Positions 44,906 through 52,188 of a DNA stretch of 64,000 bases are shown one piece after another. Made by a program: the position numbers and the translations under genes. Origin of the DNA: Streptomyces sp. NBC_00582 (lineage in GTDB: Bacteria > Actinomycetota > Actinomycetes > Streptomycetales > Streptomycetaceae); assembly GCF_036345155.1 (NCBI RefSeq), contig NZ_CP107772.1, positions 3,968,001 to 4,032,000 on the forward strand, in the 5' to 3' direction. Below the pieces are notes generated by a model that worked only from the letters and a program-made list of their open reading frames with translations, did not search any database and was not told the origin of the DNA. How positions within the stretch are numbered: position 1 is the stretch's first letter; the number at the start of each line of letters is the position of its first letter.

Positions 44906-46295
44906 TCTTCCCCGGAAGGCGGTCACCCGGACCGCCAAGCTCGCCGCGCTGCCGCTCGGCTTCGCCGGACGGGCGACCTGGGGCCTGGGCAAGCGGATCG
45001 TCGGCGAGTCCGCGGAGATCGTCGGCCGTGAGCTGCAACAGCGGACGGCGGACCAGCTCTTCAAGGTGCTGGGCGAGCTGAAGGGCGGTGCGATGAAGTT
45101 CGGGCAGGCCCTGTCCGTCTTCGAGTCCGCCCTGCCCGAGGAGGTCGCCGGCCCCTACCGCGCGGCGCTGACGAAGCTCCAGGACGCGGCGCCGCCGATG
45201 CCGACCCGCACCGTGCACTCCGTGCTCGCCGAGCGGCTCGGCGAGGACTGGGCCGAGCTGTTCCTCGAGTTCGACGACCGGCCCGCCGCGGCGGCCTCCA
45301 TCGGCCAGGTCCATCGCGGGGTGTGGCACGACGGGCGGGCCGTCGCGGTCAAGGTGCAGTACCCGGGGGCGGGCGAGGCCCTGCTCTCCGACCTGACGCA
45401 ACTGAGCCGCTTCGCCCGGCTGTTGGGCCCGCTGATCCCCGGCATGGACGTCAAGCCGTTGATCTCCGAGCTCCGGGACCGGGTCTCGGAGGAGCTGGAC
45501 TACGGCCTGGAGGCACAGGCCCAGCAGGCCCACGCGGAGGAGTTCGCCGGCGACCCGGACGTGGTGGTCCCCGCGGTGGTGCACCAGTGCGAGCAGGTCC
45601 TGGTCACCGAGTGGATCGACGGCATCCCCCTGTCCGAGGTGATCTCCGAGGGCACCCAGGAGCAGCGCGACCGTGCCGGACAACTGCTGTCCCGTTTCCT
45701 CTTCTCCGGCCCGGCCCGCACCGGTCTGCTGCACGCCGACCCGCACCCCGGCAACTTCCGTCTGCTGCCCGGCGGTCCGGACGGCGAGGACGACTGGCGG
45801 CTCGGTGTCCTGGACTTCGGCACGGTCGACCGGCTCTCGGGCGGTCTGCCCGAACCGATCGGCGAGTCCCTGCGCATGACCCTGGACGGCGAGGCGGACG
45901 CGGTCTACGAACTCCTGCGCACCGAGGGCTTCGTCAAGGAGTCCATCGAGCTGGACCCCGACGCGGTCCTCGACTATCTGCTGCCGATCATCGAGCCGGC
46001 CAAGGTGGAGGAGTTCACCTTCACCCGCGGCTGGATGCGCAGCCAGGCGGCCCGGATCGCCGACCCCCGCTCCCCCGCCCACCAGTTGGGCAAGCAGCTC
46101 AACCTGCCGCCGGCCTATCTCCTGATACACCGGGTGACCCTCAGCACGATCGGTGTGCTGTGTCAGCTCGGCGCGACGGTCCGGCTGCGGGACGAACTGG
46201 AGGAGTGGCTGCCGGGGTTCGTCCCCGAGGAGGACCTGCAGGAGCTGGAGGACCTGGAGGACCTGGACGCGCGGGATTCGGCGGCGGGGGCCTGA
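44898..46295 (+). CDS. ABC1/UbiB-family atypical kinase
   Basis: This 465-residue protein has the UbiB-family hallmarks: the KxGQ motif (MKFGQALSVFE, 67-70), the alanine-rich AAASIGQVH loop, the catalytic HADPHPGN and metal-binding LDFGTVDRL. Such proteins influence lipid or quinone metabolism. Actinobacteria place this gene beside whiB7; the counterpart is M. tuberculosis Rv3197, which has been linked to macrolide tolerance. No membrane helix is obvious. The C-terminal tail is an acidic Glu/Leu repeat (EEDLQELEDLEDLD). The ATG at 44898 overlaps the upstream stop. Confidence 0.9.
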   Translation: MSDLPRKAVTRTAKLAALPLGFAGRATWGLGKRIVGESAEIVGRELQQRTADQLFKVLGELKGGAMKFGQALSVFESALPEEVAGPYRAALTKLQDAAPPMPTRTVHSVLAERLGEDWAELFLEFDDRPAAAASIGQVHRGVWHDGRAVAVKVQYPGAGEALLSDLTQLSRFARLLGPLIPGMDVKPLISELRDRVSEELDYGLEAQAQQAHAEEFAGDPDVVVPAVVHQCEQVLVTEWIDGIPLSEVISEGTQEQRDRAGQLLSRFLFSGPARTGLLHADPHPGNFRLLPGGPDGEDDWRLGVLDFGTVDRLSGGLPEPIGESLRMTLDGEADAVYELLRTEGFVKESIELDPDAVLDYLLPIIEPAKVEEFTFTRGWMRSQAARIADPRSPAHQLGKQLNLPPAYLLIHRVTLSTIGVLCQLGATVRLRDELEEWLPGFVPEEDLQELEDLEDLDARDSAAGA

Positions 46296-46310
46296 CGGTC
46301 ACGCAACGCA

Positions 46311-46350
46311 CCGCGGGGGCCGGTCCGTTCGGACGGACCGGCCCCCGCGG
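46311..46350. terminator. bidirectional terminator between the ABC1 kinase and wblC operons
   Basis: A perfect 18-bp stem, CCGCGGGGGCCGGTCCGT (46311-46328) and its complement (46333-46350), has a 4-base loop and lies between convergent genes. Confidence 0.9.
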
Positions 46351-46399
46351 GGACAGTTTCCGCCTCCCCTGTCGGGAGGCCACCGCTTCCGGTGGGGGG

Positions 46400-46723
46400 T
46401 TACTGCATCACGGCCATGGCGAGCGCCCGGCGGGCACGCAGCGAGGCGCGCTCGGCGCGGCGCTGCATCCGGCGGGCGGCCGCGAGGCGCACGGCCAGGC
46501 GCTCACGCTCGGCCTCGTGCAGTCGCTCGTGCATATGCGCACGTGCCAGGGCTTCTGGGATGAGTTGCATCTCTCGGGTCCTGTTCTGACGCGAGTCGAT
46601 CGCGCCGGTGGTGGTGACGTCTTCGGTTGCGGAGCCCTGGGGCTCGCTGGTGAACGGCTTCATCGGGGCCTGCTTCTGGGGGTCTTGCGTGAGGGGGCGG
46701 TCGATCGTTCCTGCGGTGTTCAT
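46400..46723 (-). CDS. small basic helical protein coupled to wblC
   Basis: This 107-residue protein has a disordered N-terminal half (Thr/Gln/Pro-rich) and a strongly basic alpha-helical second half (LARAHMHERLHEAERERLAVRLAAARRMQRRAERASLRARRAL, shown in part) that could form a coiled coil or bind RNA/DNA. Its ATG overlaps the wblC stop as ATGA, so it is translated from the same transcript and would be induced with WblC by ribosome-targeting antibiotics. No family is recognised. The position is conserved in Streptomyces as far as I know. Confidence 0.7.
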   Translation of the reverse strand: MNTAGTIDRPLTQDPQKQAPMKPFTSEPQGSATEDVTTTGAIDSRQNRTREMQLIPEALARAHMHERLHEAERERLAVRLAAARRMQRRAERASLRARRALAMAVMQ

Positions 46724-47088
46724 GCCGTGACCGGGTTCTTGCGCGGGCGACCACGCGGCCGCTTCCGGGCGACGACGACGCCCTGGACGAACAGCTCGCC
46801 ACCCCAGACGCCCCAGGGCTCACGCCGCTCCTTGGCGCCGGCGAGGCAGGCCTCGATCAGCGGGCAGGTGCGGCAGAGGGACTTGGCGTACTCGACGTCC
46901 GCGGGCGACTCGGCGAAGAAGACCTCCGGGTCGTAGGAGCGGCAGGGAACGGGTACGCCGAGGTTCTCGATGGCGTCGTCGAGCGCGGTGAGCGCGGTGA
47001 GCGGGGTCAAGGTGGAGTCCTCCGTGAGGCCGGGCGGGGGGATCGTTTCGGAAGGCGGTACGGACGGGGCGTGCGCTTCGAGTTGCAC
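46720..47088 (-). CDS. wblC: WblC (WhiB7), iron-sulfur transcription factor of intrinsic antibiotic resistance
   Basis: This 122-residue WhiB-family protein has the [4Fe-4S] cysteines C49, C72, C75 and C81, the GVWGG turn (93-97) that contacts sigma region 4, and a C-terminal AT-hook RGRPRK (112-117) specific to WhiB7/WblC. It activates promoters with an AT-rich element just upstream of the -35. The GTG at 47088 (VQLEAHAPSVPPS) is the start. Expression is controlled by a ~600-base leader with an upstream ORF and an intrinsic terminator, and by an autoregulatory promoter at 47691-47730. Confidence 0.96.
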   Translation of the reverse strand: MQLEAHAPSVPPSETIPPPGLTEDSTLTPLTALTALDDAIENLGVPVPCRSYDPEVFFAESPADVEYAKSLCRTCPLIEACLAGAKERREPWGVWGGELFVQGVVVARKRPRGRPRKNPVTA

Positions 47089-47194
47089 GGTTTCGTCTTC
47101 CTCGTCTGTCGGTCCGGCCCTGTTGGGCCGGGTGTCGGCTTTTCTTGTCCCGAGGCCCCTTCGCCCGTCTGTCCCCGGTACGGGGACAAACAGA

Positions 47195-47229
47195 AGGGCC
47201 GCGGATCCCGGTTGGGGTTCCGCGGCCCT
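47195..47229 (-). terminator. attenuator hairpin in the wblC leader
   Basis: Arms AGGGCCGCGGA (47195-47205) and TCCGCGGCCCT (47219-47229) form a perfect 11-bp stem. On the minus strand it is followed by TTCTGTTTGT, so it reads as an intrinsic terminator about 110 bases before wblC. A second small hairpin (GTCCCCG/CGGGGAC, 47171-47187) follows. Stalled translation of the upstream ORF would be expected to disrupt it. Confidence 0.85.
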
Positions 47230-47252
47230 GAAGGCGCCGGCCTGATCGACGA

Positions 47253-47576
47253 TCAGACTGGATCACTCCAGGGTTCTGGCCCACGGAAGGCCCACATCAG
47301 GTGGTGCTGCGTCGTCTGCTTCCGGAATCCGGCACCGGCCGCCGCAAAGGCATAGGCCTGGGCCTGTCCCTTTACTGCTTCCAGTGCCTCGGTCGGTCGC
47401 TCATTGCGCTCACGGACGGGAAGGCCCGCGGGAGCAACGGAGGAGGACGCCAGGCGACCGGCACGGATGCCGGACAGACCGGTGCCCAGGATCGAGGCGC
47501 CGAGCATGCACGTGGAGACGACCGAGCGATCGGTCAGTTTGGCGGTGGTGATGGAGCTGCTGTTGATGATGATCAC
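47253..47576 (-). CDS. leader (upstream) ORF in front of wblC
   Basis: The GTG at 47576 lies 9 bases after a strong GAGGAGG, and the 107-codon frame ends (TGA, 47255-47253) 23 bases before the attenuator stem. The product (VIIINSSSITTAKLTDRS at the start, MWAFRGPEPWSDPV at the end) has no recognisable domain. The arrangement is what WhiB7-type attenuation needs: a ribosome slowed by an antibiotic on this frame would change folding of the downstream terminator. A much shorter frame starting at 47297 lacks a ribosome-binding site. Whether the peptide itself does anything is unknown. Confidence 0.65.
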   Translation of the reverse strand: MIIINSSSITTAKLTDRSVVSTCMLGASILGTGLSGIRAGRLASSSVAPAGLPVRERNERPTEALEAVKGQAQAYAFAAAGAGFRKQTTQHHLMWAFRGPEPWSDPV

Positions 47577-47690
47577 TGGAATCGCCTCCTCTCGGCGTCT
47601 CGGGGGACCGGGGGTGAGCCCAGTCCAACGGATATGTAAGTAGAGCACGGAATCAGGGCCTCAGAGAAGGCCGCCGTCCCCGTGTCCTAG

Positions 47691-47730
47691 AACCTATGGG
47701 GATTCCTGGGGCATGCGCAAACTATTTTTT
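47691..47730 (-). promoter_or_regulatory. predicted WblC-dependent promoter of wblC
   Basis: On the minus strand an A/T tract (AAAAAATAGT, 47730-47721) abuts TTGCGC (-35, 47720-47715). An 18-base spacer and TAGGTT (-10, 47696-47691) follow. An A/T stretch just upstream of -35 is the WhiB7 promoter signature. The uvrD2 stop lies within this element. Confidence 0.7.
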
Positions 47731-49956
47731 CGACGAGTTCGCATCATCTCCGCGCCAGGCCACTTCCTCGTCGTCCTCGAGCGGTTGGCCTGCGCAGATG
47801 GCCAGCACATCGGCCCCGTAGCGGTTGAGCTTGCGCACTCCCACCCCGGGGATCCGGGCGAGCTCGCCCGCTTCGTCGGGCACGGCCTCGGCGATGGCCA
47901 TCAGCGTCTTGTCGGTGAAGACGCAGAACGCGGGCTGCCCGTTGCGCCGCGCCTGCACCGCGCGCCACTCCCGCAGCCGCTCGTAGAGCCCCTCGTCCAT
48001 GTCGGAGGGGCAGCCCTCGCAGCGCATCAGTTTCATCTCGCCGGCGTCGGTGAGGGTGCGTCCGCAGACCCGGCAGCGGGCCGGGGTGCGCTGGGTCCGG
48101 CGGGGCACCGCCGCCGTGCCCGCACCCGCGGTGCCGAAGCCGCGTTCGACGCCTCCGGACGCGCCTCCGCCACGGGCGGCTCCCGTGCCGGAGCCGGGGC
48201 GCAGCCCGTCGAGGAAGCGGCTGGGGCGCCGGCTGGGGCGACCGCCCGGTGAGCGGGAGAGCGCCCAGGACACATGGAGGCGCTGGCGGGCTCGGGTCAC
48301 CCCGACGTAGAGCAGGCGGCGCTCCTCCTCGACCTGTTCGTCGGTCCGGGCGTAGGTGATCGGCATCATGCCCTCGGCGACGCCGACCAGGAAGACGACG
48401 TCCCACTCCAGGCCCTTGGCGGAGTGCAGGGAGGCGAGGGTGACGCCCTGGACGGTGGGGGCGTGCTGGGCGCCGGCCCGCTCGTCGAGTTCGGCGACCA
48501 GGTCGGCGAGGGTGGCGCCGGGCTTGGCGGCCGCGAAGTCCTGGGCGAGGTTGACCAGTGCGGCCAGCGACTCCCAGCGCTCCCTGACGGCCCCGGAGCC
48601 GGCCGGGGGCTGTGGGGTCCAGCCCTCGCCGGAGAGGACGGCACGCACCTGCGAGGGCAGGTCGACGGTGTCCTCCAGGAGGGTGTCGTTGCGTCCGAAG
48701 CGGGCCGCGCCCCGCAGGGCGACGCCCGCCTTGCGGACCTCGGGGCGGTCGAAGAAGCGCTCGGCGCCCCGCAGTTGGTAGGGGATGCCGGCGTCGGCGA
48801 GGGCCTGTTCGTAGGTCTCCGACTGGGCGTTGGTGCGGAACAAGACGGCGATCTCGGCGGCCGGGACACCGGCGGCGAGGAGGTCCCGGATGCGGCGGGC
48901 GGCGCCCTCCGCCTCGGCGGGCTCGTCGGTGTACTCGCTGTAGACGGGCTCGGGTCCCGGGTCGCGCTGGGAGATCAGTTCCAGACGGTGGTCGGCCGCC
49001 CGGCCGCGGGCCTGGGAGAGCAGGCCGTTGGCGAGGTGGACGACCTGGGGGGTGGAGCGGTAGTCGCGGACCAGCTTGACGACGGTGGCGCCGGGGTGGC
49101 GGACGCGGAAGTCGAGGAGGTGGTCGGGGGTGGCGCCGGTGAAGGAGTAGATCGTCTGGCTGGCGTCGCCGACGACGCAGAGGTCGTCCCGGTCGCCGAG
49201 CCACAGCTCCAGCAGTCGCTGCTGGAGGGGGCTGACGTCCTGGTACTCGTCGACGACGAAGTGCTGGTACTGGGCGCGGACCTGGTCGGCGATGTCGTGC
49301 CGGTCCTGGAGGACGGCGACCGTGAGCAGCAGGACGTCCTCGAAGTCGATGACTCCGCGCTCACGCTTGAGGTCCTCGTAGGCGGCGTAGAGCTGGGCGA
49401 TCTCGGCGGGGTCGCGGGGGGCCTCCCGGCCGGCCTTGGCGGCGGCGAGGGCGTAGTCGGCGGGGACGGTCTGGGTGACCTTGGACCACTCGATCTCGGC
49501 GGTGGCGTCCCGCAGCTCGCCCCGGTCCAGGCGGAGACGGCAGGCGGCGGCCGCGTCGGCGACGAGCTGGATCTTGCGGTCGACGAGCCGGGGCAGCGAG
49601 CCACCGATCGCTTTCGGCCAGAAGTACTGGAGCTGGCGCAGCGCCGCGGAGTGGAAGGTGCGGGCCTGGACACCCTGGGCGCCGAGCTGGCGGAGCCGGC
49701 CGCGCATCTCGCCGGCGGCGCGGTTGGTGAAGGTGACGGCGAGCACGCTGGACGGCTGGAGGATGCCGGCGCGCACCCCGTAGGCGATGCGGTGGGTGAT
49801 CGCGCGGGTCTTGCCCGTACCGGCTCCGGCCAGCACGCACACCGGACCGTGCAGGGAGGTGGCCACCTCGCGCTGCTCGGGGTCGAGCCCTTCGAGCACC
49901 GCGTCGGCCGAGTCGGGTACCCGCGGGAAGAGGGGGGAGTGCGTTGCTGCTGTCAC
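47722..49956 (-). CDS. uvrD2: ATP-dependent DNA helicase UvrD2 (SF1A, HRDC domain)
   Basis: This 744-residue helicase has Walker A AGAGTGKT (43-50), motif II VVDEYQDVSPLQQ, motif III GDASQTIYSF, motif IV LVRDYRSTPQVV and motif V/VI TLASLHSAKGLEWDVVF and YVGVTRARQRL. The C-terminal part has a CxxC...CxxC zinc module (CRVCGRT, RCEGC) and an HRDC domain (ARIPGVGVRKLNRYG). The GTG at 49956 begins VTAATHSPLF; upstream frame is not conserved. It is immediately followed by the wblC promoter and divergent from mrx, the arrangement seen in mycobacteria (Rv3198c). Confidence 0.93.
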   Translation of the reverse strand: MTAATHSPLFPRVPDSADAVLEGLDPEQREVATSLHGPVCVLAGAGTGKTRAITHRIAYGVRAGILQPSSVLAVTFTNRAAGEMRGRLRQLGAQGVQARTFHSAALRQLQYFWPKAIGGSLPRLVDRKIQLVADAAAACRLRLDRGELRDATAEIEWSKVTQTVPADYALAAAKAGREAPRDPAEIAQLYAAYEDLKRERGVIDFEDVLLLTVAVLQDRHDIADQVRAQYQHFVVDEYQDVSPLQQRLLELWLGDRDDLCVVGDASQTIYSFTGATPDHLLDFRVRHPGATVVKLVRDYRSTPQVVHLANGLLSQARGRAADHRLELISQRDPGPEPVYSEYTDEPAEAEGAARRIRDLLAAGVPAAEIAVLFRTNAQSETYEQALADAGIPYQLRGAERFFDRPEVRKAGVALRGAARFGRNDTLLEDTVDLPSQVRAVLSGEGWTPQPPAGSGAVRERWESLAALVNLAQDFAAAKPGATLADLVAELDERAGAQHAPTVQGVTLASLHSAKGLEWDVVFLVGVAEGMMPITYARTDEQVEEERRLLYVGVTRARQRLHVSWALSRSPGGRPSRRPSRFLDGLRPGSGTGAARGGGASGGVERGFGTAGAGTAAVPRRTQRTPARCRVCGRTLTDAGEMKLMRCEGCPSDMDEGLYERLREWRAVQARRNGQPAFCVFTDKTLMAIAEAVPDEAGELARIPGVGVRKLNRYGADVLAICAGQPLEDDEEVAWRGDDANSSKK

Positions 49957-50062
49957 ACGGCCATGCTGCCAGGTCGGCGGAGACGGGCGAGCCGGTTGTC
50001 CACAGGCGGGCCCTCGCAGTCGTACTAATGCGGCGGACGTCACCTCCAGGTCCTGAGGGACG

Positions 50063-50088
50063 GGAATGGTGACGCTTTCAAGTACGTT
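50063..50088 (+). promoter_or_regulatory. sigma-R-type promoter of mrx
   Basis: GGAAT (50063-50067), exactly 18 bases, then GTT (50086-50088): the sigma-R consensus, about 50 bases before the mrx start. It ties mycoredoxin synthesis to the SigR-RsrA thiol-stress system encoded at 17.8-19 kb. Confidence 0.85.
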
Positions 50089-50136
50089 CCCCCTTCAGAT
50101 CGCCCGTCCCCGACCCGCCGAAGGAGCACGAGATAC

Positions 50137-50394
50137 ATGCTGGGCACTGTGACGATGTACAGCACCACATGGTGCGGTTACTGCCAGCGGCTGAAGAAGC
50201 AGCTGGAGCGCGAGGGCATCGCGTACACCGAGATCAACATCGAGCAGGACCCGGAGTCCGCGGCGTTCGTGGAGAAGGCGAATGGCGGAAACCAGACGGT
50301 GCCGACCGTTCAGGTAGTTCCCTCCGGCGGTGGCACCGAGGTCGTGATGACGAACCCGAGCCTCGCCCAGGTGAAGCAGGCGCTCGGCGTCTGA
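50137..50394 (+). CDS. mrx: mycoredoxin, chimeric: chromosomal 5' part, element-encoded 3' part
   Basis: This 85-residue glutaredoxin-fold protein has the active-site C13-G-Y-C16 (YSTTWCGYCQRL) and the cis-proline loop TVPT (54-57); it reduces mycothiol mixed disulfides. Residues 1 to ~57 are encoded by the host side of the junction. Residues ~58-85 (QVVPSGGGTEVV then MTNPSLAQVKQALGV) come from the integrated element and replace the native end (LFADGSTL then TNPSLAQVKQKIGA), which survives at 57347-57433. The chimera keeps family length and the conserved TNPSLAQVKQ helix, so it should function. A sigma-R promoter lies upstream. Confidence 0.92.
   Translation: MLGTVTMYSTTWCGYCQRLKKQLEREGIAYTEINIEQDPESAAFVEKANGGNQTVPTVQVVPSGGGTEVVMTNPSLAQVKQALGV
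50293..50309. other. attachment-site half at the left end of the element (attL)
   Basis: These 17 bp of mrx (CAGACGGTGCCGACCGT) match 57347-57363 at 15 of 17 positions; the identical blocks are CAGAC, GTGCC and ACCGT. The crossover most likely lies in GTGCC, flanked on both sides by the two mismatches. Confidence 0.8.
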
Positions 50395-50410
50395 CACGCA
50401 TGACGCACAC

Positions 50411-50444
50411 GACCCCCGATCGGCTTGGCGCCTGATCGGGGGTC
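50411..50444 (+). terminator. terminator following chimeric mrx
   Basis: Arms GACCCCCGATC (50411-50421) and GATCGGGGGTC (50434-50444), then TTTGTA. It lies inside the element, so the incoming DNA brought a terminator as well as a gene end. Confidence 0.85.
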
Positions 50445-50493
50445 TTTGTATACCCGGCCTGTACGAGGCCGACTCGACGGTAGCGTGATCGAC

Positions 50494-51306
50494 ATGACGA
50501 CCGAGGACGAGGCGGACGGCGAAGCGCTGGTCGGAGGCATGGTGAACGCGGGGGCGGTCTTCCGCAGGGGTGCGCTGGTGGAACGCCCGGCCCCGCGCAA
50601 CGCACACGCTCTCCATGCCCACCTCCTCGCGCTGAGAGAGCACGGCTTCGATGGAGCTCCGACTCCCGTGCGCCTCACCGCTGACGGCCGTGAACAGCTC
50701 ACCTTCGTCCCAGGCGAAGTAGCTCTGCCGCCGTTCCCGCCCTGGGTAATGACGACAAGCGCCCTCGAATCGGTGGGACTCCTCCTGCGCCGCCTGCATG
50801 AGGTCAGCGCGACCATCGCGGTCGACACAGACACCGAGTGGTCCCAGGACCTCGCCGACCCGGAGGGGGGAACGACGGTGTGCCACAACGACGTGTGCCC
50901 GGACAACGTCGTCTTCCGCGACGGCCGTGCCAACGCCTTGATTGATTTCGACTTGGCAGCTCCGGGCCGCCCTCTCTGGGACGTCGCCATGGCTGCCCGC
51001 TACTGGATGCCCATGCTTGATCCGGTGTCTGCGGCCGCCCTGTATCCCGCCGGATTGGATGTGTCTGCACGGCTGCGGATCCTCGCTGACAGCTACGGCC
51101 TCTCGCCGAGGGATCGCGCCGGATTGCCGGGCGTGATCGAACAGGCCACCGAGACCTGCCGGTCCTTCGTCGCCCGCCGCGTGGCTGACGGCAACCCCGT
51201 CTACCTCCAAGCACTGGCCGAACGTGGCGGATGGGAGCGCTGGGACCGCATACAAGCCTGGCTGACCGCCCACCGCGAGACGTTCACGGCCGCTCTGCTG
51301 GACTGA
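50494..51306 (+). CDS. aminoglycoside phosphotransferase-like (APH) kinase
   Basis: This 270-residue protein has the APH/choline-kinase catalytic signatures: HNDVCPDNVVF (HxDxxxxN catalytic loop, about residue 132-142) and LIDFDLAAPGRPLWDVA (metal-binding Asp, ~152). It would phosphorylate a small molecule, sugar or antibiotic, but the substrate cannot be inferred; many such genes do not confer resistance. The ATG at 50494 (MTTEDEADGEALV) is used; a longer frame upstream overlaps the mrx terminator and is excluded. It is the first cargo gene of the element and has its own promoter region of about 50 bases at most. Confidence 0.8.
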   Translation: MTTEDEADGEALVGGMVNAGAVFRRGALVERPAPRNAHALHAHLLALREHGFDGAPTPVRLTADGREQLTFVPGEVALPPFPPWVMTTSALESVGLLLRRLHEVSATIAVDTDTEWSQDLADPEGGTTVCHNDVCPDNVVFRDGRANALIDFDLAAPGRPLWDVAMAARYWMPMLDPVSAAALYPAGLDVSARLRILADSYGLSPRDRAGLPGVIEQATETCRSFVARRVADGNPVYLQALAERGGWERWDRIQAWLTAHRETFTAALLD

Positions 51307-51476
51307 CATGCTCGGGCGTTGGTCCGCTCGTACCCACCGAGGACAACTACCGGGACCACTCGCGCCGAACGTCAAGTGTGCGGCTTTCCCGTTCTGGAAA
51401 GCCGGGGATCTTGACCTTGCTGTACGCAGGTCGGAAGCATCGAACGGACAAGGACCGTCGACCTGAGGGGGAAGCC

Positions 51477-51692
51477 GTGGGCACACCGCTGCGGAAGCTG
51501 TCGGGAGACCCGGACTGCAAGAACGGCACGTGCCCGACGCTGTGGGGTACGGACGATGGCAAGGACTACGTGGTGCAGGGTTACGTGATCACCGACCCTG
51601 AGCGGCTGGCACAGCTCGATCTCCCCGAGGGGGAGACGGCCGTCATGGTCCCGGCCGGCGTACTTGAGGAGTACTTCCGTGCTCAGCGGTGA
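51477..51692 (+). CDS. 71-residue hypothetical protein, first gene of the DUF6879 cassette
   Basis: A short protein starting at GTG 51477 after GAGGGGGAAG. It has a paired-cysteine start (DPDCKNGTCPTLW) and an acidic beta-like remainder (VVQGYVITDPERLAQLDLPEGETAVMV) ending in VLEEYFRAQR. Similar small proteins often precede DUF6879 genes in Streptomyces, from memory. The next gene starts 13 bases before its stop, so the two are translationally linked. No enzymatic motif is visible. The gap 51307-51476 presumably holds the promoter. Confidence 0.75.
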   Translation: MGTPLRKLSGDPDCKNGTCPTLWGTDDGKDYVVQGYVITDPERLAQLDLPEGETAVMVPAGVLEEYFRAQR

Positions 51693-52188
51693 GGAGTTCG
51701 GCCGTCTCTTCGAGAGCTTCGAGCGGACCGCGTTCCGGCTGGAGACGCTCGACGTGTATGACGTGGAGGAGGAGCGGGAGGAGATCGCTCGGTTCCTCGC
51801 GGGTGAGGACATGGGCCCGGAGTGGAGCGACAACCCATGGGTGCGCTCGATGACCGACAAGGGCAAGAGCGTGTCCCGCGTTCATGTCTTGCGCTCCCCT
51901 CTGACTGACTACCTGCGTTACGAGCTGTCGGCTTACCCCGGCAACATCAAGGCCGGGGAGTCCATCGGAATCATCGACCTTGCCGAGCAGAAGGTGACCG
52001 GCCTGCCCGATCACGACTTTTGGCTCTTCGACGACCGTGACGTGTACCGCATGCACTACACCCCCGAGGGCAAGTTCATCGGCGGTGAACTCCTGCCTAC
52101 CGACCGGCTGAGGGAGTACCAGGGTTACCGCGACCTGGCGCTCACCCGCGCCGTGCCGTTCGCGGCCTACTGGGAGCGGCATCACTGA
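51679..52188 (+). CDS. DUF6879-family protein
   Basis: This 169-residue protein is acidic and Trp/Tyr-rich (FGRLFESFERTAFRLETLDVYDV; EWSDNPWVRSM; DHDFWLFDDRDVYRMHY; LREYQGYRDLAL), matching the DUF6879 pattern of actinobacteria. The GTG at 51679 has GAGGAG eight bases upstream and lies inside the end of the preceding gene. The stop TGA overlaps the start of the XRE regulator gene. DUF6879 almost always sits beside an XRE/DUF5753 regulator; the biochemical role is unknown, with signalling or an antagonist pair both conceivable. Confidence 0.85.
   Translation: MLSGEEFGRLFESFERTAFRLETLDVYDVEEEREEIARFLAGEDMGPEWSDNPWVRSMTDKGKSVSRVHVLRSPLTDYLRYELSAYPGNIKAGESIGIIDLAEQKVTGLPDHDFWLFDDRDVYRMHYTPEGKFIGGELLPTDRLREYQGYRDLALTRAVPFAAYWERHH

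Noticed and set aside
47253..47297. 14-codon frame (MWAFRGPEPWSDPV) as the wblC leader peptide
   Set aside because: No ribosome-binding site precedes it; the in-frame GTG at 47576 with GAGGAGG is better.
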